This document shows, piece after piece, positions 20,281 through 31,240 of a DNA stretch of 64,000 bases. The DNA lies in contig RPFO01000084.1 in assembly GCA_009746045.1 (NCBI GenBank), positions 1,772,816 through 1,836,815 on the forward strand, in the 5' to 3' direction. Every line of letters starts with the position of its first letter. The stretch's first letter is position 1. The position numbers were made by a program, and so were the translations under genes. Below the pieces are notes generated by a model. That model did no database searches. It was not told the DNA's origin and saw only the letters and a list, made by a program, of their open reading frames with translations. This DNA comes from Mesostigma viride (Eukaryota; Streptophyta; Mesostigmatophyceae; Mesostigmatales; Mesostigmataceae).

Positions 20281-21981
20281 CAGGTACCCAGGTATAACTG
20301 ACTCCCATCAGCTTACCTGTCCTTGAATGGCTGATCACAGAACAGGCATATTATTGCTAAGGTGATGTTTCCAAAACCACTCAAAGCATTTGTGGCCAAC
20401 TGGTTTCCACCTGGCTCACCACGCCAAGCCCAGCTGCCTAAACCTTGAAAATCAGATGCAAATGCTTGACTTCAGATTGTTGGCACAAATCAAAACATCA
20501 AACCGAACACTTGTTAGACCCTTCCCACACTTCAATCCAGAAGAGGTACTTCCTGGGTCTCGATCACTAATTACACACCAGCACATGGTGGTAACGGCCA
20601 ACCGCGAGGCCCTTATCCACACCCTTATACCACTGTAATAAGGGTGCCCTTCCCTGTCATACACTAGACCAGGGGCATTCTGCACAATGCTGTGAGTTGC
20701 CCACCCTCACACATCAATACAGAGATCACATGGGAGCTCAACCTGACCCCAGTCGCCTGCGACTCGCGCCAGCATACTCGCGTCTCGCCAGGTCGCCTGT
20801 GACATTCTAGTCGCCCCGCGATACTTCGCCTGGCCATCCGCTCTTCTTGCTGCCGTCTCTCGCCGCAGTCGATGCCCGACGTCCTCGCGTCGCAGCAATG
20901 CAATCATCACGTCGCGCAGCACTGCCATTATTAATTACAACGTTAACAACACCGCCGACCTTGCCGCTTGTCGACACCGTCACCCGCGACTCGGAAAATT
21001 GACGAGGAACAACTTCTCCTCGCTGCTCCCCAGATGCCGACGCTCTCTCGTCGCAGTCGACACAACTTCACCCTCTAGCTGCCGACACGCCCACACCAGC
21101 GCCGTTCTGCACAATCGCTCATCAAGCGGTATAAAGAGAACTCGACAGCAATCTGCAGCTTTGCAATATAAATCTGGAAAGATTGACGATGGATAACTCC
21201 ACACCGCACAAACTGCGACCTTGCAGATGACGCCTTGCGTAGCTCCTCGAGCTAGCGACCAGCACAGCTCGCAGCTATGTCGACTACATGCGCGAAAACA
21301 CGCCAGCCTACTCGACAGTCAACACCAGCCGAGCTTGTCGTAGCCAACACTGCAGCAACATGCTTGACCGCCACCCATGGCAGCGAAACGCCTTCGCTTG
21401 ACGACAAATCTCGAACGCTTGAAACTCGTAGCTTCACTCAGGTGCAAAGCATAGCCATGCCGCAAACCGGAACGCAACCAATGATCTGATTGACTCGATC
21501 CATGCCGAACCGCATGCGCAGTTGACTCTTGATAAATCTGGATAACTCGATCCATTTAAACCCAGCAACCCACAAGGATCACTTAAAGCCGATTCCGCAA
21601 CATCTTGTCATCAGGAAATGCGAAACAGCCAGGAGCGCTCGTCAACACGTAGCAGGCCAGCAACGAAACTCATTCGTCGCCAATAACGTGCCCGCAATCA
21701 GGAAACCTCAGGAAACCTTCACGCAGCCAATCCAGCTAGTCCTTCATGCGTACAAACGCCCACCAACGACCTCCAAGATAAACTTAGCCTCGGCCGTCGT
21801 TGGGAACTCAACCATTCCCGGAACGCATCATAAACCGATAATCTGGTACCGCGCCCTTCTATGATCCGCTAGTCTCGATTCCGCGAGTATATATCCGCAG
21901 CAGTCCAGCGCAGGATTAAACTCGACGATGAAGCCCAGGCAGTAAACCGCCTTAATAGAACCGGAACATCGTTGTAATTTG
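20281..21981. other. Non-coding 5' interior of element B
   Basis: About 1.7 kb without gag or integrase similarity. C/G-rich with many GTCGC and CTCG words and no convincing ORF. It may be foreign sequence or a decayed leader, typical of large non-autonomous derivatives. The P site is at its right end. Confidence 0.4.
21972..21981 (-). promoter_or_regulatory. P site after 5' LTR, element B
   Basis: Sense CAAATTACAA adjoining the AACT end of the LTR. Its complement is at 16932-16941. Confidence 0.65.
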
Positions 21982-22680
21982 AGTTAAAGCGCAATGTGTA
22001 GGGATAGATAGATTCCAATGCGCGCGGATAGATTCATCATGAGAATGGTTGGAATGGAGCTTGGTTAAAAATATAGGCTTACAGCACTCGTGCACGTGAG
22101 TGCTTAGACACGAGTTTGCCAAGTCAAGGCAACACACGTGAGACGGGCTCGCAAGAGATCTAACCAGTTGGCACTGGCCTATTCTTTATATACTTGTGCA
22201 CTGTGCTTTGCTAGGCCTGAGCAGCCTCGTAGGCCTGCTCAGTATTAACACCCCCGGTACAGTATTAACAACCTGTACAGCGTCCAGATCCTATACAGTA
22301 GGTCTGCCATACAGGCACAGTGACCACAGTGTACAGTCCACAGTGATTATTGCGTCTGCACCCAATAGTCCAGGACTAAGCCTGCGGTACCAACAGACCA
22401 CAGGTTAAGGTTCCTATTTCCTGCGTACGACGTATTAATCCAATACCGTCGTAGGTTCAGCACCTAATTCCTGTCAGCCCAGGAATTACTGTCGACCCCA
22501 TATGTCGACGGCACATATTCACACACGACTTAGAAGAACAGCCGGCTCGCGCTCGCGCGCGACCGGGAAGTCGGAACACCATAACTTTCTTGATACTTGT
22601 CGGAATGAACTCGTTCCGGTGCCGCTGGAATCGTAGAGATATGCCAAATCAGGAACACGCCAATGCGCTTGGCGTTAACT
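21982..22680 (-). repeat. Right (5') LTR of element B
   Basis: 699 bp, AGTTAAAGCGCAATG to GGCGTTAACT, complete. Followed by the target duplication GTATC at 22681-22685. Confidence 0.85.
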
Positions 22681-22946
22681 GTATCGCCGTGGCAGTGCGG
22701 CCAGACTGCCGGTAGAGCAGACAGCAGCCGGGAGGCCGGTGAGCCGCGTGTGCTAGGTCCTTACAACGCGGAGGAGGTCCGCTCAGTTCCACACGTGGGG
22801 ACACCGGTGGCACGCACAGCGCAGGAGCGTGAAGAGGAGGCAGTAGCTGGAGAGCAGCCAGCGGCTTCTTCAGGCAGCACCAGCGCTTGAGCCTGTTCTT
22901 CCTTGTTGTCTATCGCCTGTTTTGTTTTGCCATCCCACTGTATATA

Positions 22947-23387
22947 ATGCCTCGTGGCAAACCGGGAGACGGCGACAAGGGCGAGATGGAGGCACCGGCT
23001 GGGGCGAGCCAGGAGCCTCGGCAAGACAAGGAGCAGCTGGTGGGGGAGGCGATCCCAGCCAGCGACGGCGATGGGGGAAAGATACCAGGCAGCAAGAGAC
23101 GGCACGAAGACTCGGTGGAGGAGGCGCGCAAGGCGCGGGCGCTAGGGGCATCTGATGCAATAACGGTGGCGAATGGGCAACCAGCCGTGGAGAAGCGTAA
23201 GAGGGACACCTCCGCTGACGGCAATGGTAAGAGGCTTCATGTGGATGTGATCTCCCCTATGCTTGCTGGCCCAAGTGGCGTTGTTGCTGTGACACCCACT
23301 CAGTGTGGTGGAGCCGGTGAAAGCGCTGCCAGGGTCGAGACCTCACATGAGTGCAGTCACTCTTATGAATGGACAAAAGCCTCTTAA
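22947..23387 (+). CDS. ORF2 upstream of gag, element A2
   Basis: Homologue of A1 ORF2 (413-811), starting MPRGKPGDGDKGEM and rich in charged residues. It overlaps the start of gag in another frame, an arrangement that in retroelements often goes with ribosomal frameshifting or coupled initiation. No recognised domain. Confidence 0.55.
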   Translation: MPRGKPGDGDKGEMEAPAGASQEPRQDKEQLVGEAIPASDGDGGKIPGSKRRHEDSVEEARKARALGASDAITVANGQPAVEKRKRDTSADGNGKRLHVDVISPMLAGPSGVVAVTPTQCGGAGESAARVETSHECSHSYEWTKAS

Positions 23388-24306
23388 CCCACCACTAGCA
23401 CAGGAAGCTCTAGACAAGTGGCTAGAGGACATGGAGCTGGTTGTGCTCTCCGTGGACCCCACTGTCAACCTAGTGCAAGTGTTTCACTCGTCCACGTGCA
23501 ACAGGGACTCGTCAGAGCGTGTCAGGGAAAAGGCTAGGACTGGTGTCAAGGATAAGCTAACCTGGGCACAGTTCCTGGATGGGTTGAGGGAGGAGTTCTC
23601 TGACAAGGTTCTCAACCTCACCAACTACTATAAACATCAGTATGACACCTTTGAGATAGTGGGTCCTGTGGCAGAGGAATGGGCTAGGCTCAACCGTATC
23701 AGGGACAAGGGGGCCAAATATGGCTTCCTGGTCACAGATAGGGCCTTGGCAGACTATTTCCTGGACCGTATGGGTTTGAGTGTGGATGGGAGGAACAGTG
23801 CCCGCATGTTTCTTAACCAGACTGATGGCTCCTTGCGTGCTCTGGAGCTTGTAATCCTCAGCATAAGGAAGCCAGATCCTGCCTGCAAAGCTATCCAGTC
23901 CCATGGCAGCAATGCCACCTCCGCTGTGCAGGGCCAAGGTGATGTCCCCGGGTACCCAGCCCGTGATGGGGCAAGGCCCAACAAGCGTAAGCGCTTCAGG
24001 CGCCAGAGGCAGGGGGCTCAGGGTGGCAAGGGTGCAGGTTCCCAAGGAGGGGTTGGGAGCCAGCAAGCTGGTGGTCAGCAGGGTAAGGGTGGCCAAGGGC
24101 AAGGCAAGGGCCAAGCTCAAGGCAACCAGGGCAAGCAGGGTGGACAGTCTCAGGGAGGCCAGGGGAAGCCTGGCAAGGGTGGGGCTGGGTCTGGGAAGAA
24201 GGGTGGAGCATGCTTTGTGTGTGGCAAGGAAGGTCACTGGCGTCGTGAGTGTCCTGACAGGAAGGCCAAGCCTGCTGGGGCGGGAGGCCAGTCTGGGCAG
24301 CAGTGA
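23347..24306 (+). CDS. Gag with CCHC zinc knuckle, element A2
   Basis: About 320 residues from the ATG that matches the A1 Gag start. The first 200 residues are a helical capsid-like region (such as KLTWAQFLDGLREEFSDKVLNLTNYYKHQY). A Gly/Gln/Lys-rich linker of about 80 residues follows, then one nucleocapsid zinc knuckle CFVCGKEGHWRREC near 24214-24255. This order is standard for Ty1/copia Gag. The protein would package the element RNA. The frame looks whole. Confidence 0.8.
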   Translation: MSAVTLMNGQKPLNPPLAQEALDKWLEDMELVVLSVDPTVNLVQVFHSSTCNRDSSERVREKARTGVKDKLTWAQFLDGLREEFSDKVLNLTNYYKHQYDTFEIVGPVAEEWARLNRIRDKGAKYGFLVTDRALADYFLDRMGLSVDGRNSARMFLNQTDGSLRALELVILSIRKPDPACKAIQSHGSNATSAVQGQGDVPGYPARDGARPNKRKRFRRQRQGAQGGKGAGSQGGVGSQQAGGQQGKGGQGQGKGQAQGNQGKQGGQSQGGQGKPGKGGAGSGKKGGACFVCGKEGHWRRECPDRKAKPAGAGGQSGQQ

Positions 24307-24354
24307 CTAGCTACATCATCCCCTGTAAATAGTCAATCACCCCTTGGGGAAGGT

Positions 24355-25534
24355 GTGTTGGATGTACATAAGGATGGGGGTGTGCCCCTTGTGCAGCACC
24401 AAGGGTGTAAAGATGTTGTTCTTCCACTGGATTGCAATAACAATGCTGCAGCTGAATTCCCTATGCCTCATGCAGGTGGTGGGTCTCCAGCAGGTGCTGG
24501 CCTGGAGGGCCAAGGGACCTTGCTGGAAGGGCCTGGAGCGGTCCAGGGTGCAGGGCCTGGCTTGGGGCGTCAGGATGGCCTGCAGGGAAGCCCTGGAACC
24601 TCAGGAGTGGATCATGTGTCCCCACACACGGTTCAGACGTCTCGCCAGGTCAGTACTGACAGAGTGCTGAGCTATGCTGAGGCTGGCCATAGATTGCATC
24701 ATATGTTTGGGCATTCTGGGCAGGCAGCAATGTTTGCTTGGAAGCTAGGTAGGGAGCCTTTGTGGGAGGCATGCCAGGCTGCTGCTGAGAACTGTGGTTG
24801 CCAGGAGAATGCTGTTCACCCACCTCAGTCCCATGCTAGGGAGCCTGCTAGGGAGCGTGGCGACATCCAGATGGATATCCAGCATATCAGGGGCTTGTAT
24901 ATATTGGTGGGGGTGGACAGGTTCAGTAGATACAGGCTGATAGACGTTCTGCCTGGTATGCAGGAGCACCACTTGTTATTGGGTATGAAGGCCCTGATCC
25001 CAGGCTTTGGGGTGTGCAAGAGTGTGCAGGCAGACTTGCAGTTTGACTGTTTGCTCAAGCATCAGGACCAGCTGCCTTGTAAGCTGGTAGAAGTCCCCAG
25101 GGAGAGTCATGGGCAGCAAGGGGCTGTAGAGAGATCCATACGTGAAGTGAAGACAGTGGTGCTAGCAGCAGAGTCAGTGCCACTTGTGGCATCTGCCTTA
25201 GAGAGGGCAGCCTGGTGTAAGGGGATAGAAGAGCAGCTGAACCACAGGGTTAACTATTACTTTGATGGTGTAGCTGTCTCTCCCCTGGCCCTGCAGTATA
25301 GCTTGTTGCCTGAGAACGTGGTGCAGGCCAGTCTTATAGGAAGGCAGATAGGTTATTTGCCCAGCTGAGACGTAAGGACAAGAACTGGAATGTGCTGAGG
25401 CCTCAGGTGGGGCTGAAGGTCAGGATGTGGAAGGAACCATCTATTCCAGGCAAGCGGGGGAAGTGGCAGGATGGGGTTGTCACTCGTGTGGAAGAAGCTA
25501 ACAGATCTTGCCTGGTGGCTTTGGAAAAGGATCC
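24355..25534 (+). CDS. Pol first half: integrase, element A2
   Basis: Integrase region lying directly after gag. It has an HHCC-like zinc segment (LHHMFGH and CGCQ near 24700-24800), then the catalytic core with QMDIQHIRG and VGVDRFSRY (first Asp), VQADLQF (second Asp) and GQQGAVERSIREVK (Glu), then the SH3-like end (GKRGKWQDGVVTRV). No protease is seen before the integrase, unlike classical copia. The coding region is cut at 25534 by insertion of element D in the GATCC site. One break or so besides that. Confidence 0.75.
25530..25534. repeat. Target duplication GATCC, left of element D
   Basis: GATCC immediately precedes the AGTT end of the left LTR; the partner at 35634-35638 immediately follows the right LTR. 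A2 pol similarity resumes exactly after the partner. Confidence 0.9.
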
Positions 25535-26151
25535 AGTTGTGAGGGTAAGAATGCCACGAATTCCGCCATGGTTCTTGCAGGAAGTTGCCTTTATTAATAA
25601 TCAGGAAACACAGACGTAAGTCACGTCACTTCCAAGACTGCACGCAGCACAGGCGACAGGGTCGCAGTGCCAAGAGAACGTGCACGCAAGAACTAGCGTC
25701 CCGGTGTGACCAAGTCACTCATATAGGTTGTTAGGGACGCGTCCAAGTATTCAGCTGCACTGTCACAGCTGAACTGTCAATAAATTGATTACACAGACTC
25801 TGGCACGCCTTTGGCGCGCAGATCTATCAATTGTCCATACGGCTAGTCCTGTGGACCTATCCGTACACTAGTCAGCATCAATTGTCTCATAGGTCCTGGC
25901 GCGCTACAGCACGCCTACCTATCAATTGACCATCAAGTCCTGTACAAGTCCTGTCAACGTCCTGCGGACTATCAAAGTGACACTTGTACATCCTGTGTCC
26001 GTACGCGCCCACAGTGGCGCGCCGGGTACTGTCGGCACAGCCTAGGAAACGTCATAACTTTTACGTTCCTTAACCAAATGAGGCGTTCAAGGTGCCGTTG
26101 GAAAGAGCGTAACAATCTCTATCCATCTAACGTAAATCCTTTACGTTAACT
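25535..26151 (-). repeat. 3' LTR of element D
   Basis: AGTTGTGAGGGTAAG to TTTACGTTAACT. The reverse complement of the adjoining bases (26152 on) is a polypurine tract AAAGAAAAGAAGGGATTGG. Confidence 0.92.
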
Positions 26152-26594
26152 CCAATCCCTTCTTTTCTTTAGGGATCACATCCCCTGCCAGGGACCCTTG
26201 AAGTAGCTTGAAATGTCCTTCACTCCAGCTTGAAGCTTGAACAGATGTCTTTAATGGCCATTGCCATTCCCCCAGCCCTTTCTTTTAAGGAACTGGAAAA
26301 GAAACAGATCTGCCACAGGGAAAACCATTCCATGAGAAATGGATAAAAACCTATGGAAGTGGCATTACAGAGTACCACCAGATATTAGAAGCACACAAAA
26401 TTAAATACATACAGGTTAATTCTATGAGGTCTTCTCCAGGAATTAATCCCATCACCTCGGTAGAGCCTCCAGTACAATGACCTTCTGGCGGTGAGTTACA
26501 TTAATCCCAGATACTAATCCCATAAAACCCAGTACATATTCAATATAAGTACAATAAATCCATGACAATTAAAATACCACTTGACAAAGTAAGG

Positions 26595-26603
26595 CGTATT
26601 ACA
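26595..26603 (-). promoter_or_regulatory. P' site of element D
   Basis: Sense TGTAATACG, the exact complement of the P site CGTATTACA after the D 5' LTR (35004-35012). 443 nt from the 3' LTR and about 35 nt beyond the GGCGCC pair. Confidence 0.65.
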
Positions 26604-26638
26604 ATAGTTTGCCTGTCATTCTCTCAACAGGGGTCTAT

Positions 26639-26820
26639 TGGCGCCCGTCTTACGGCGCCCGTCTACTTGCCAGATGGTAAACTGCCACAGCAAACAAATG
26701 ACAAAATGAAACACATAGGCAACAATTAAATCCTGCCCTGGGGAACTAGGGAAGTCTGAACAGGCAAACACCTGAACAGGCCAGCTTGTAGAAACATAAT
26801 ACCAGGGAATCGAACCCCGC
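26639..26820 (-). promoter_or_regulatory. T-arm plus paired GGCGCC motif, element D
   Basis: In sense, a T-arm-like GGGGTTCGATTCCC (26820-26801) is followed about 140 nt later by two GGGCGCC copies (26663-26640), then P'. Order and spacing match A2 and A3 although the surrounding sequence is largely different. The stretch 26152-27100 has no coding. Confidence 0.6.
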
Positions 26821-27100
26821 CCTATAAACCCCAGAATAAAGGTTCCCAGACCATTGTGAGAGGTATGTACAAATATACATTTCTTTTAAAATAGAATACA
26901 TGGTCTGTAATGGACCTGTCAACCTTGTGTAGTCAACAGCATGAACCCCAGCCAAAACCTGGCTGTATCCTGATTAAAATCAGAGTGAGTGTACCATGGT
27001 CCATGAGCCTTAGTACAGACTAAAATACAGGTATTATGCCAGTCACAATGCTGACACTACCACACAATCTGCTCTCCAATGCCCTATAACCAGCACCAGC

Positions 27101-30100
27101 TTAGACAGCTTGCTGAGATGGGTCCATCAGAGACTGAAGAACCTTGTATTGCACTGCTGCCTTCTGCACTAGCTTGGTCAAAGCATCAGCAGGATTGTCA
27201 ACCCCAGGGATATGCTCAATATTGGCCAAGGAGGACAACTCCTTAAGAAGGAGATAATCCAAGTCCCTACTTCTGGCCATCTGCCTGTGCACAAACTGCA
27301 CCATCCCCATGGAGTCTGTTTTTAGAAGAGTGGTAACCTGAAGTGGCCAAGGAGTGTTAGAAGTCATCTGATGAAGCAACTCCTTCAGATAAAGGCTTGT
27401 GTGAATGCCTTCACAAATAGCCCTGCATTCTGCCACATCACTGCTGACAGCCACCCGTTTGTGCAGGCGACTAAACCAGCTCACCAAACTCCCCAGGCCT
27501 TCCTGTCTGAGCACAAAGAGCCCTGCAGCCCTGCCCCTGACCTTGGAGACCTGCCTGCTGTCCATTGAGCTATCCACATACAGCTCCATGCAAATGGGTT
27601 GTGATAAATCCACTGCAGACAACAGAATGCCAGATGAAGCCCTGACCTGATCAGCCACCTTGGCAGACCCTAGCTCCACCAGCATGTCATCAGGCAACCT
27701 GGCTATGACCATAAGGTCTGGCCTGGAAATGCCTGCCACCCAAGCAACCATGCCCCTCACCATGGGACACAGTGCCTGTGTGATGGTTGGAGGAAGCTTG
27801 CTAATGAGGGTCTCTTGATAATCATTGCCCCCCACCAGCAGCATACGCCACTCCCCCCCTTCTTCACCAGTGTGGCCTCCATGCCCACAAACAGCAGAGG
27901 CTCATTCTCCACCTGCCATTGCTCCCTACCCAGAGGAAACTTGGACTTAATGATGGAGATCAGCTCCTTAAGCCACGACGTGGGAGCTATCAGATGTAGG
28001 TCATCCCCGTGCAGCGAAGCATACACTGGCAGGCCTTCCCATTGCCCCAGAAACAGACAGGGGTCTACAGGAGAGACCTTCAAGTTGCAATGCTCCTTCA
28101 GGAAACGGTTGAGAGTCTCCCTCCAGATTATTGGACTTGACCTCAGGCCCTCCAGGCCCTTGAGGATTTTAAGGAACTCCGTGTGGATGTCCCTTTTCCA
28201 TACAGCAGGCACCCTAACATAGAAAGGCGTCTTGCCCTCCCACTTTTCCTGTGCCACATCTGCATCCCCCTCCAGAAATGCCCTCTTGAAGTCTACCACC
28301 ACTGAGCCATAGTCCAAGCCCTTGTTGAGAAGGCCTAGAAATACACACAGCAGCAGCCTCCAAGTGTCATGCAACATGCCAGGGGTATACAACTCCTCAG
28401 CAGTGCACTCACCAGTACCCTTGAACTCATTCAGCACTGGCCTGACATGTGGTACCTTGACCCCGTCCACCTCCTTCATCTTGATGACAAACTTGAGCTT
28501 GAGTAGACGTCGTGCAGGAGGCAGGTCATTGACAGGTTCCACGCATTTCTTGGAGATCCAGTCCTCCCCAGATTTAATCAGACCCAGTGTGACCTGGGGA
28601 CACATAATGGGAGAGGACATGAGCTTCACCAGGCCTTGGTAGTTGATAGGGCTGTGTCCAGCAAGTGAGTGAGGACCAATGCCCAAACTGCTTGGATGAC
28701 TAGCAGCTGGCAGTATGAGGTCATCAACCAAGGGCTCCTGCCCCTGGCACACTTGCACACGCTTAACCGACCTGGTTACTGCACGTGATAGGTGAGTGGT
28801 CCTGAAATTAATCAGTGGGACCTGACCAGCCCCTTCCTTAGTCAGGAGAGAGGACGTGATCACTACCCCATCCTGGCATAGGAAATTCTGCCCCAGAAGA
28901 GCAGGTCCTTGATAGCCCTCCAAGACACAAAAAGCAGTGTCCTGTCCAAGGATAGGAATGAATACCTCACCCAGTACCTTCACGTGTACCCCGCCACTGA
29001 AGTCAGACACAAACTGATAGCTGGGTTCAGACATGCTGTACCCTGCTGCAGCCCTGGTCCCAATGATGGAGACCTGAGAATTAGTGTCTACCTCTAAGGC
29101 AGTGTCCAGCCCCAGATTGCCATGCCACCTGAGCTTGGCTACCTTGGGCTGCTTCTTGGCTCTTTGTAGAGCCCCAATCAATCCAGCCAAACTTGTCCCC
29201 CTGGGCTTGGTTAGTGCCTTGGGCTTGACAGTTGACTCCCCAGCTGTTGACCTTGCAGCCTGTTCAACAAGTACCTCTGCAACCTGGCCAGGGCTGACAG
29301 ATTCCCCTGCAACAGATGTGGTCGTTGCGTCAGTGATGTCACCTGGGACCTGAAAATCCTGCAGATCCTGTGAGCCTTGTGCCTGACTGCCCTCATTCAT
29401 CAGGTTAGGCTTGACATATGACCAACTCAGCCGGTGCACATGCTTTGGTTCGTCCTCCATGCTGACCAAGCATGCGTGGCTAGCTTCATCAACCTGGGTA
29501 ACCACCCCAGGACTCCAGCTACCACGTTTGCCATAAAGGCTAGGTTCCTTCCAAGCTAGGACCTTCTGACCCACTTGTGGCTCCAGCATCTTCCAACCCC
29601 GGTCCTTCTCCCTCAGCTTGGCAAAGGTGACATGTGCAGCATGTTTCCAGCCCTCCAGCACATGTGGTGGGCACAGGCCATGATATAGACCCATTGGGCT
29701 GACAGCAACTCCATCATAGTAGAAGTTAACCCTGCTGTTCAGCTGCTGCTCCACGTTCCTCAGCCATGCACTCCTGACAAGTGCAGGTGCAGACAAGGGT
29801 ACCCAGTCTTCAGAGATGATCAATTTCTTGACCTCCTGGATTGCCCTCTCGATAGCACCCTGCTGCCCATGAGCCTCCCTAGGTGTAACCAGCAACTCAG
29901 GAAGGGTAGGATCACCCTTGAGATGCTGAAACTGCATGTCCACCTGGATCCTTGTGGTAGGAAACTTGGCTCTTACATTCTGCAGGGCAGCCAGCAAGTA
30001 CCTGTTCTTCATAGAAGGTAAATGCTCTAGCACCTTGTATTTCGTGTACCTGTCCACGCACACCAACAGTTGCATGCCCCTGATGTGTTGGATATCACAC

Positions 30101-30498
30101 TGCAGATCACCAATGCTCTGAGGTAGAGCTTTGGCATGTGATTTCCTGGGCTTGTTGGAGGACAACTGGCACTTACACCGTGAGGCAGCTTGCTGACACG
30201 CCTTAAGAAGGGGTGCCCTGCCCATACGGAAGGCAAAGTTGTTTGACAGAGAAGTGGCATGCCCAAACATGTTGTGGATTCGGGCACCCAACTCCTGGTA
30301 CACAGAGGAAGCAGTCCCTGGCACAGTCAGGACTGTGCTGTCAGGTTGTCCAGCATCACCATGCTGACTTCCATCCTGTTCTGACTCAGAGCCTGAGTCA
30401 CCCTGCTCATGCCCAACACCTGGACCGCCAGCAGGGACCACATGCATACCACCAGAGGCCTTCACACCCCTCTGTGGTTGTACATTGGTTTCTCTCAA
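27101..30498 (-). CDS. Pol polyprotein (integrase-protease-RT-RNase H), element D
   Basis: About 1,100 codons in all, with about one break in the 3' part. Integrase: MFGH and CKC zinc segment, DIQHIRG, VCVDRYTKY, VDMQF, GQQGAIERAIQEVK; SH3-like end near residue 330. Protease follows it: LEVDTNSQVSII (catalytic Asp) and ALLGQNFL. Then RT: VVVDFKRAFLEGD (motif A), RSSPIIWRETL, and SLHGDDLHLI at 28011-28000 in place of YVDD. RNase H: YVDSSMDSRQ, SDVAECRAICEG, TDSMGMVQ, ADALTKL. Order integrase before protease is unlike Ty1/copia, where protease comes first. The enzymes process Gag-Pol, copy RNA to DNA and integrate it. Confidence 0.85.
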
Positions 30499-30725
30499 AT
30501 GAGAGGTCCACCCTCGTGCCCAGCACGAGGATGCATGGGGTCAGACATTCTTACAGCTGCACCAGCTGTCAAGGACGTCTTCATAGGAACCTGTACCTCT
30601 CCAGGTGACCTGGGGCCACCCTGAACCTGGAGATCACCCTCTTGTTGCCCAGATATAAAATCTGCATTGGAGCACTTGGCCTCCCCCTTGGGTGAATTAA
30701 GGTGTGTAGGGGTTGCCTCAGACAG

Positions 30726-31240
30726 TCACTGCTCCTTGTTGTCTTCTTGCTGACTGCCCTTTGAAGGCTGGCCCTGGGACTTGTTGTTGTTCTTCTTATT
30801 GTTGTTGTTGTTATTCTTGTTGCTGCCCTGGCCCTGGGATTTCTTGAAGCTGGGACACTCCTTCTTGATATGCCCCCACCCCTTGCACAGGTAGCATTGT
30901 ATCTTTGACTTGCCCTGGCCTCCTCCCCCGTTGTCAGGCGCGTTGCCCTGCTTGGGCTTACCACCCACCCGCCTGAACACCGACTTGGAGTGTGACCTCC
31001 TGTCAGAGTCAGGTGAATGATCGCCCTTGCGCTTGTTATGGTTGCCCCCTCGTCCTCCCTGGCTTCTGTCAGCCTCAGACGTCTTGGAGCCCCCTTGGGT
31101 ACGCCCACCTGCATGGGTAGCCTTCACTGCTGGCACTCCACCCTCAAACAGCTCCTCTGCCTCGAGTGCTTGTTTGATTATGACCTTGTAGGCCTTGAGG
31201 GTTGAGTGTGGGGCACACATGACCTGGGCACACATGACCT
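30726..31240 (-). CDS. Gag C-terminal part with CCHC knuckle, element D
   Basis: Begins after the DNA transposon with STLKAYKVIIKQALEAEEL, then a charged linker and the zinc knuckle CYLCKGWGHIKKEC, then an Asn/Gln/Lys-rich tail encoded by a GTT/TTG-rich stretch. The N-terminal half of Gag lies at 33493-34108. The family Gag was split by the transposon insertion. Confidence 0.7.

Larger units (their letters stand above)
13022..22680 (-). mobile_element. Copia-like element B, inserted in A2, non-autonomous
   Basis: LTRs: right copy 21982-22680 (699 bp); left copy split into 12816-13022 (inverted) and 16266-16760. Target duplication GTATC at 22681-22685 and, as GATAC, at 13023-13027. Over about 495 shared bp the LTRs differ at one position seen by eye, so this is a very recent insertion. 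The interior (16761-21981) has only decayed minus-strand RNase H and protease remnants and long non-coding stretches. It therefore probably moved using proteins of a relative. Many breaks in the coding remnants. Confidence 0.8.
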
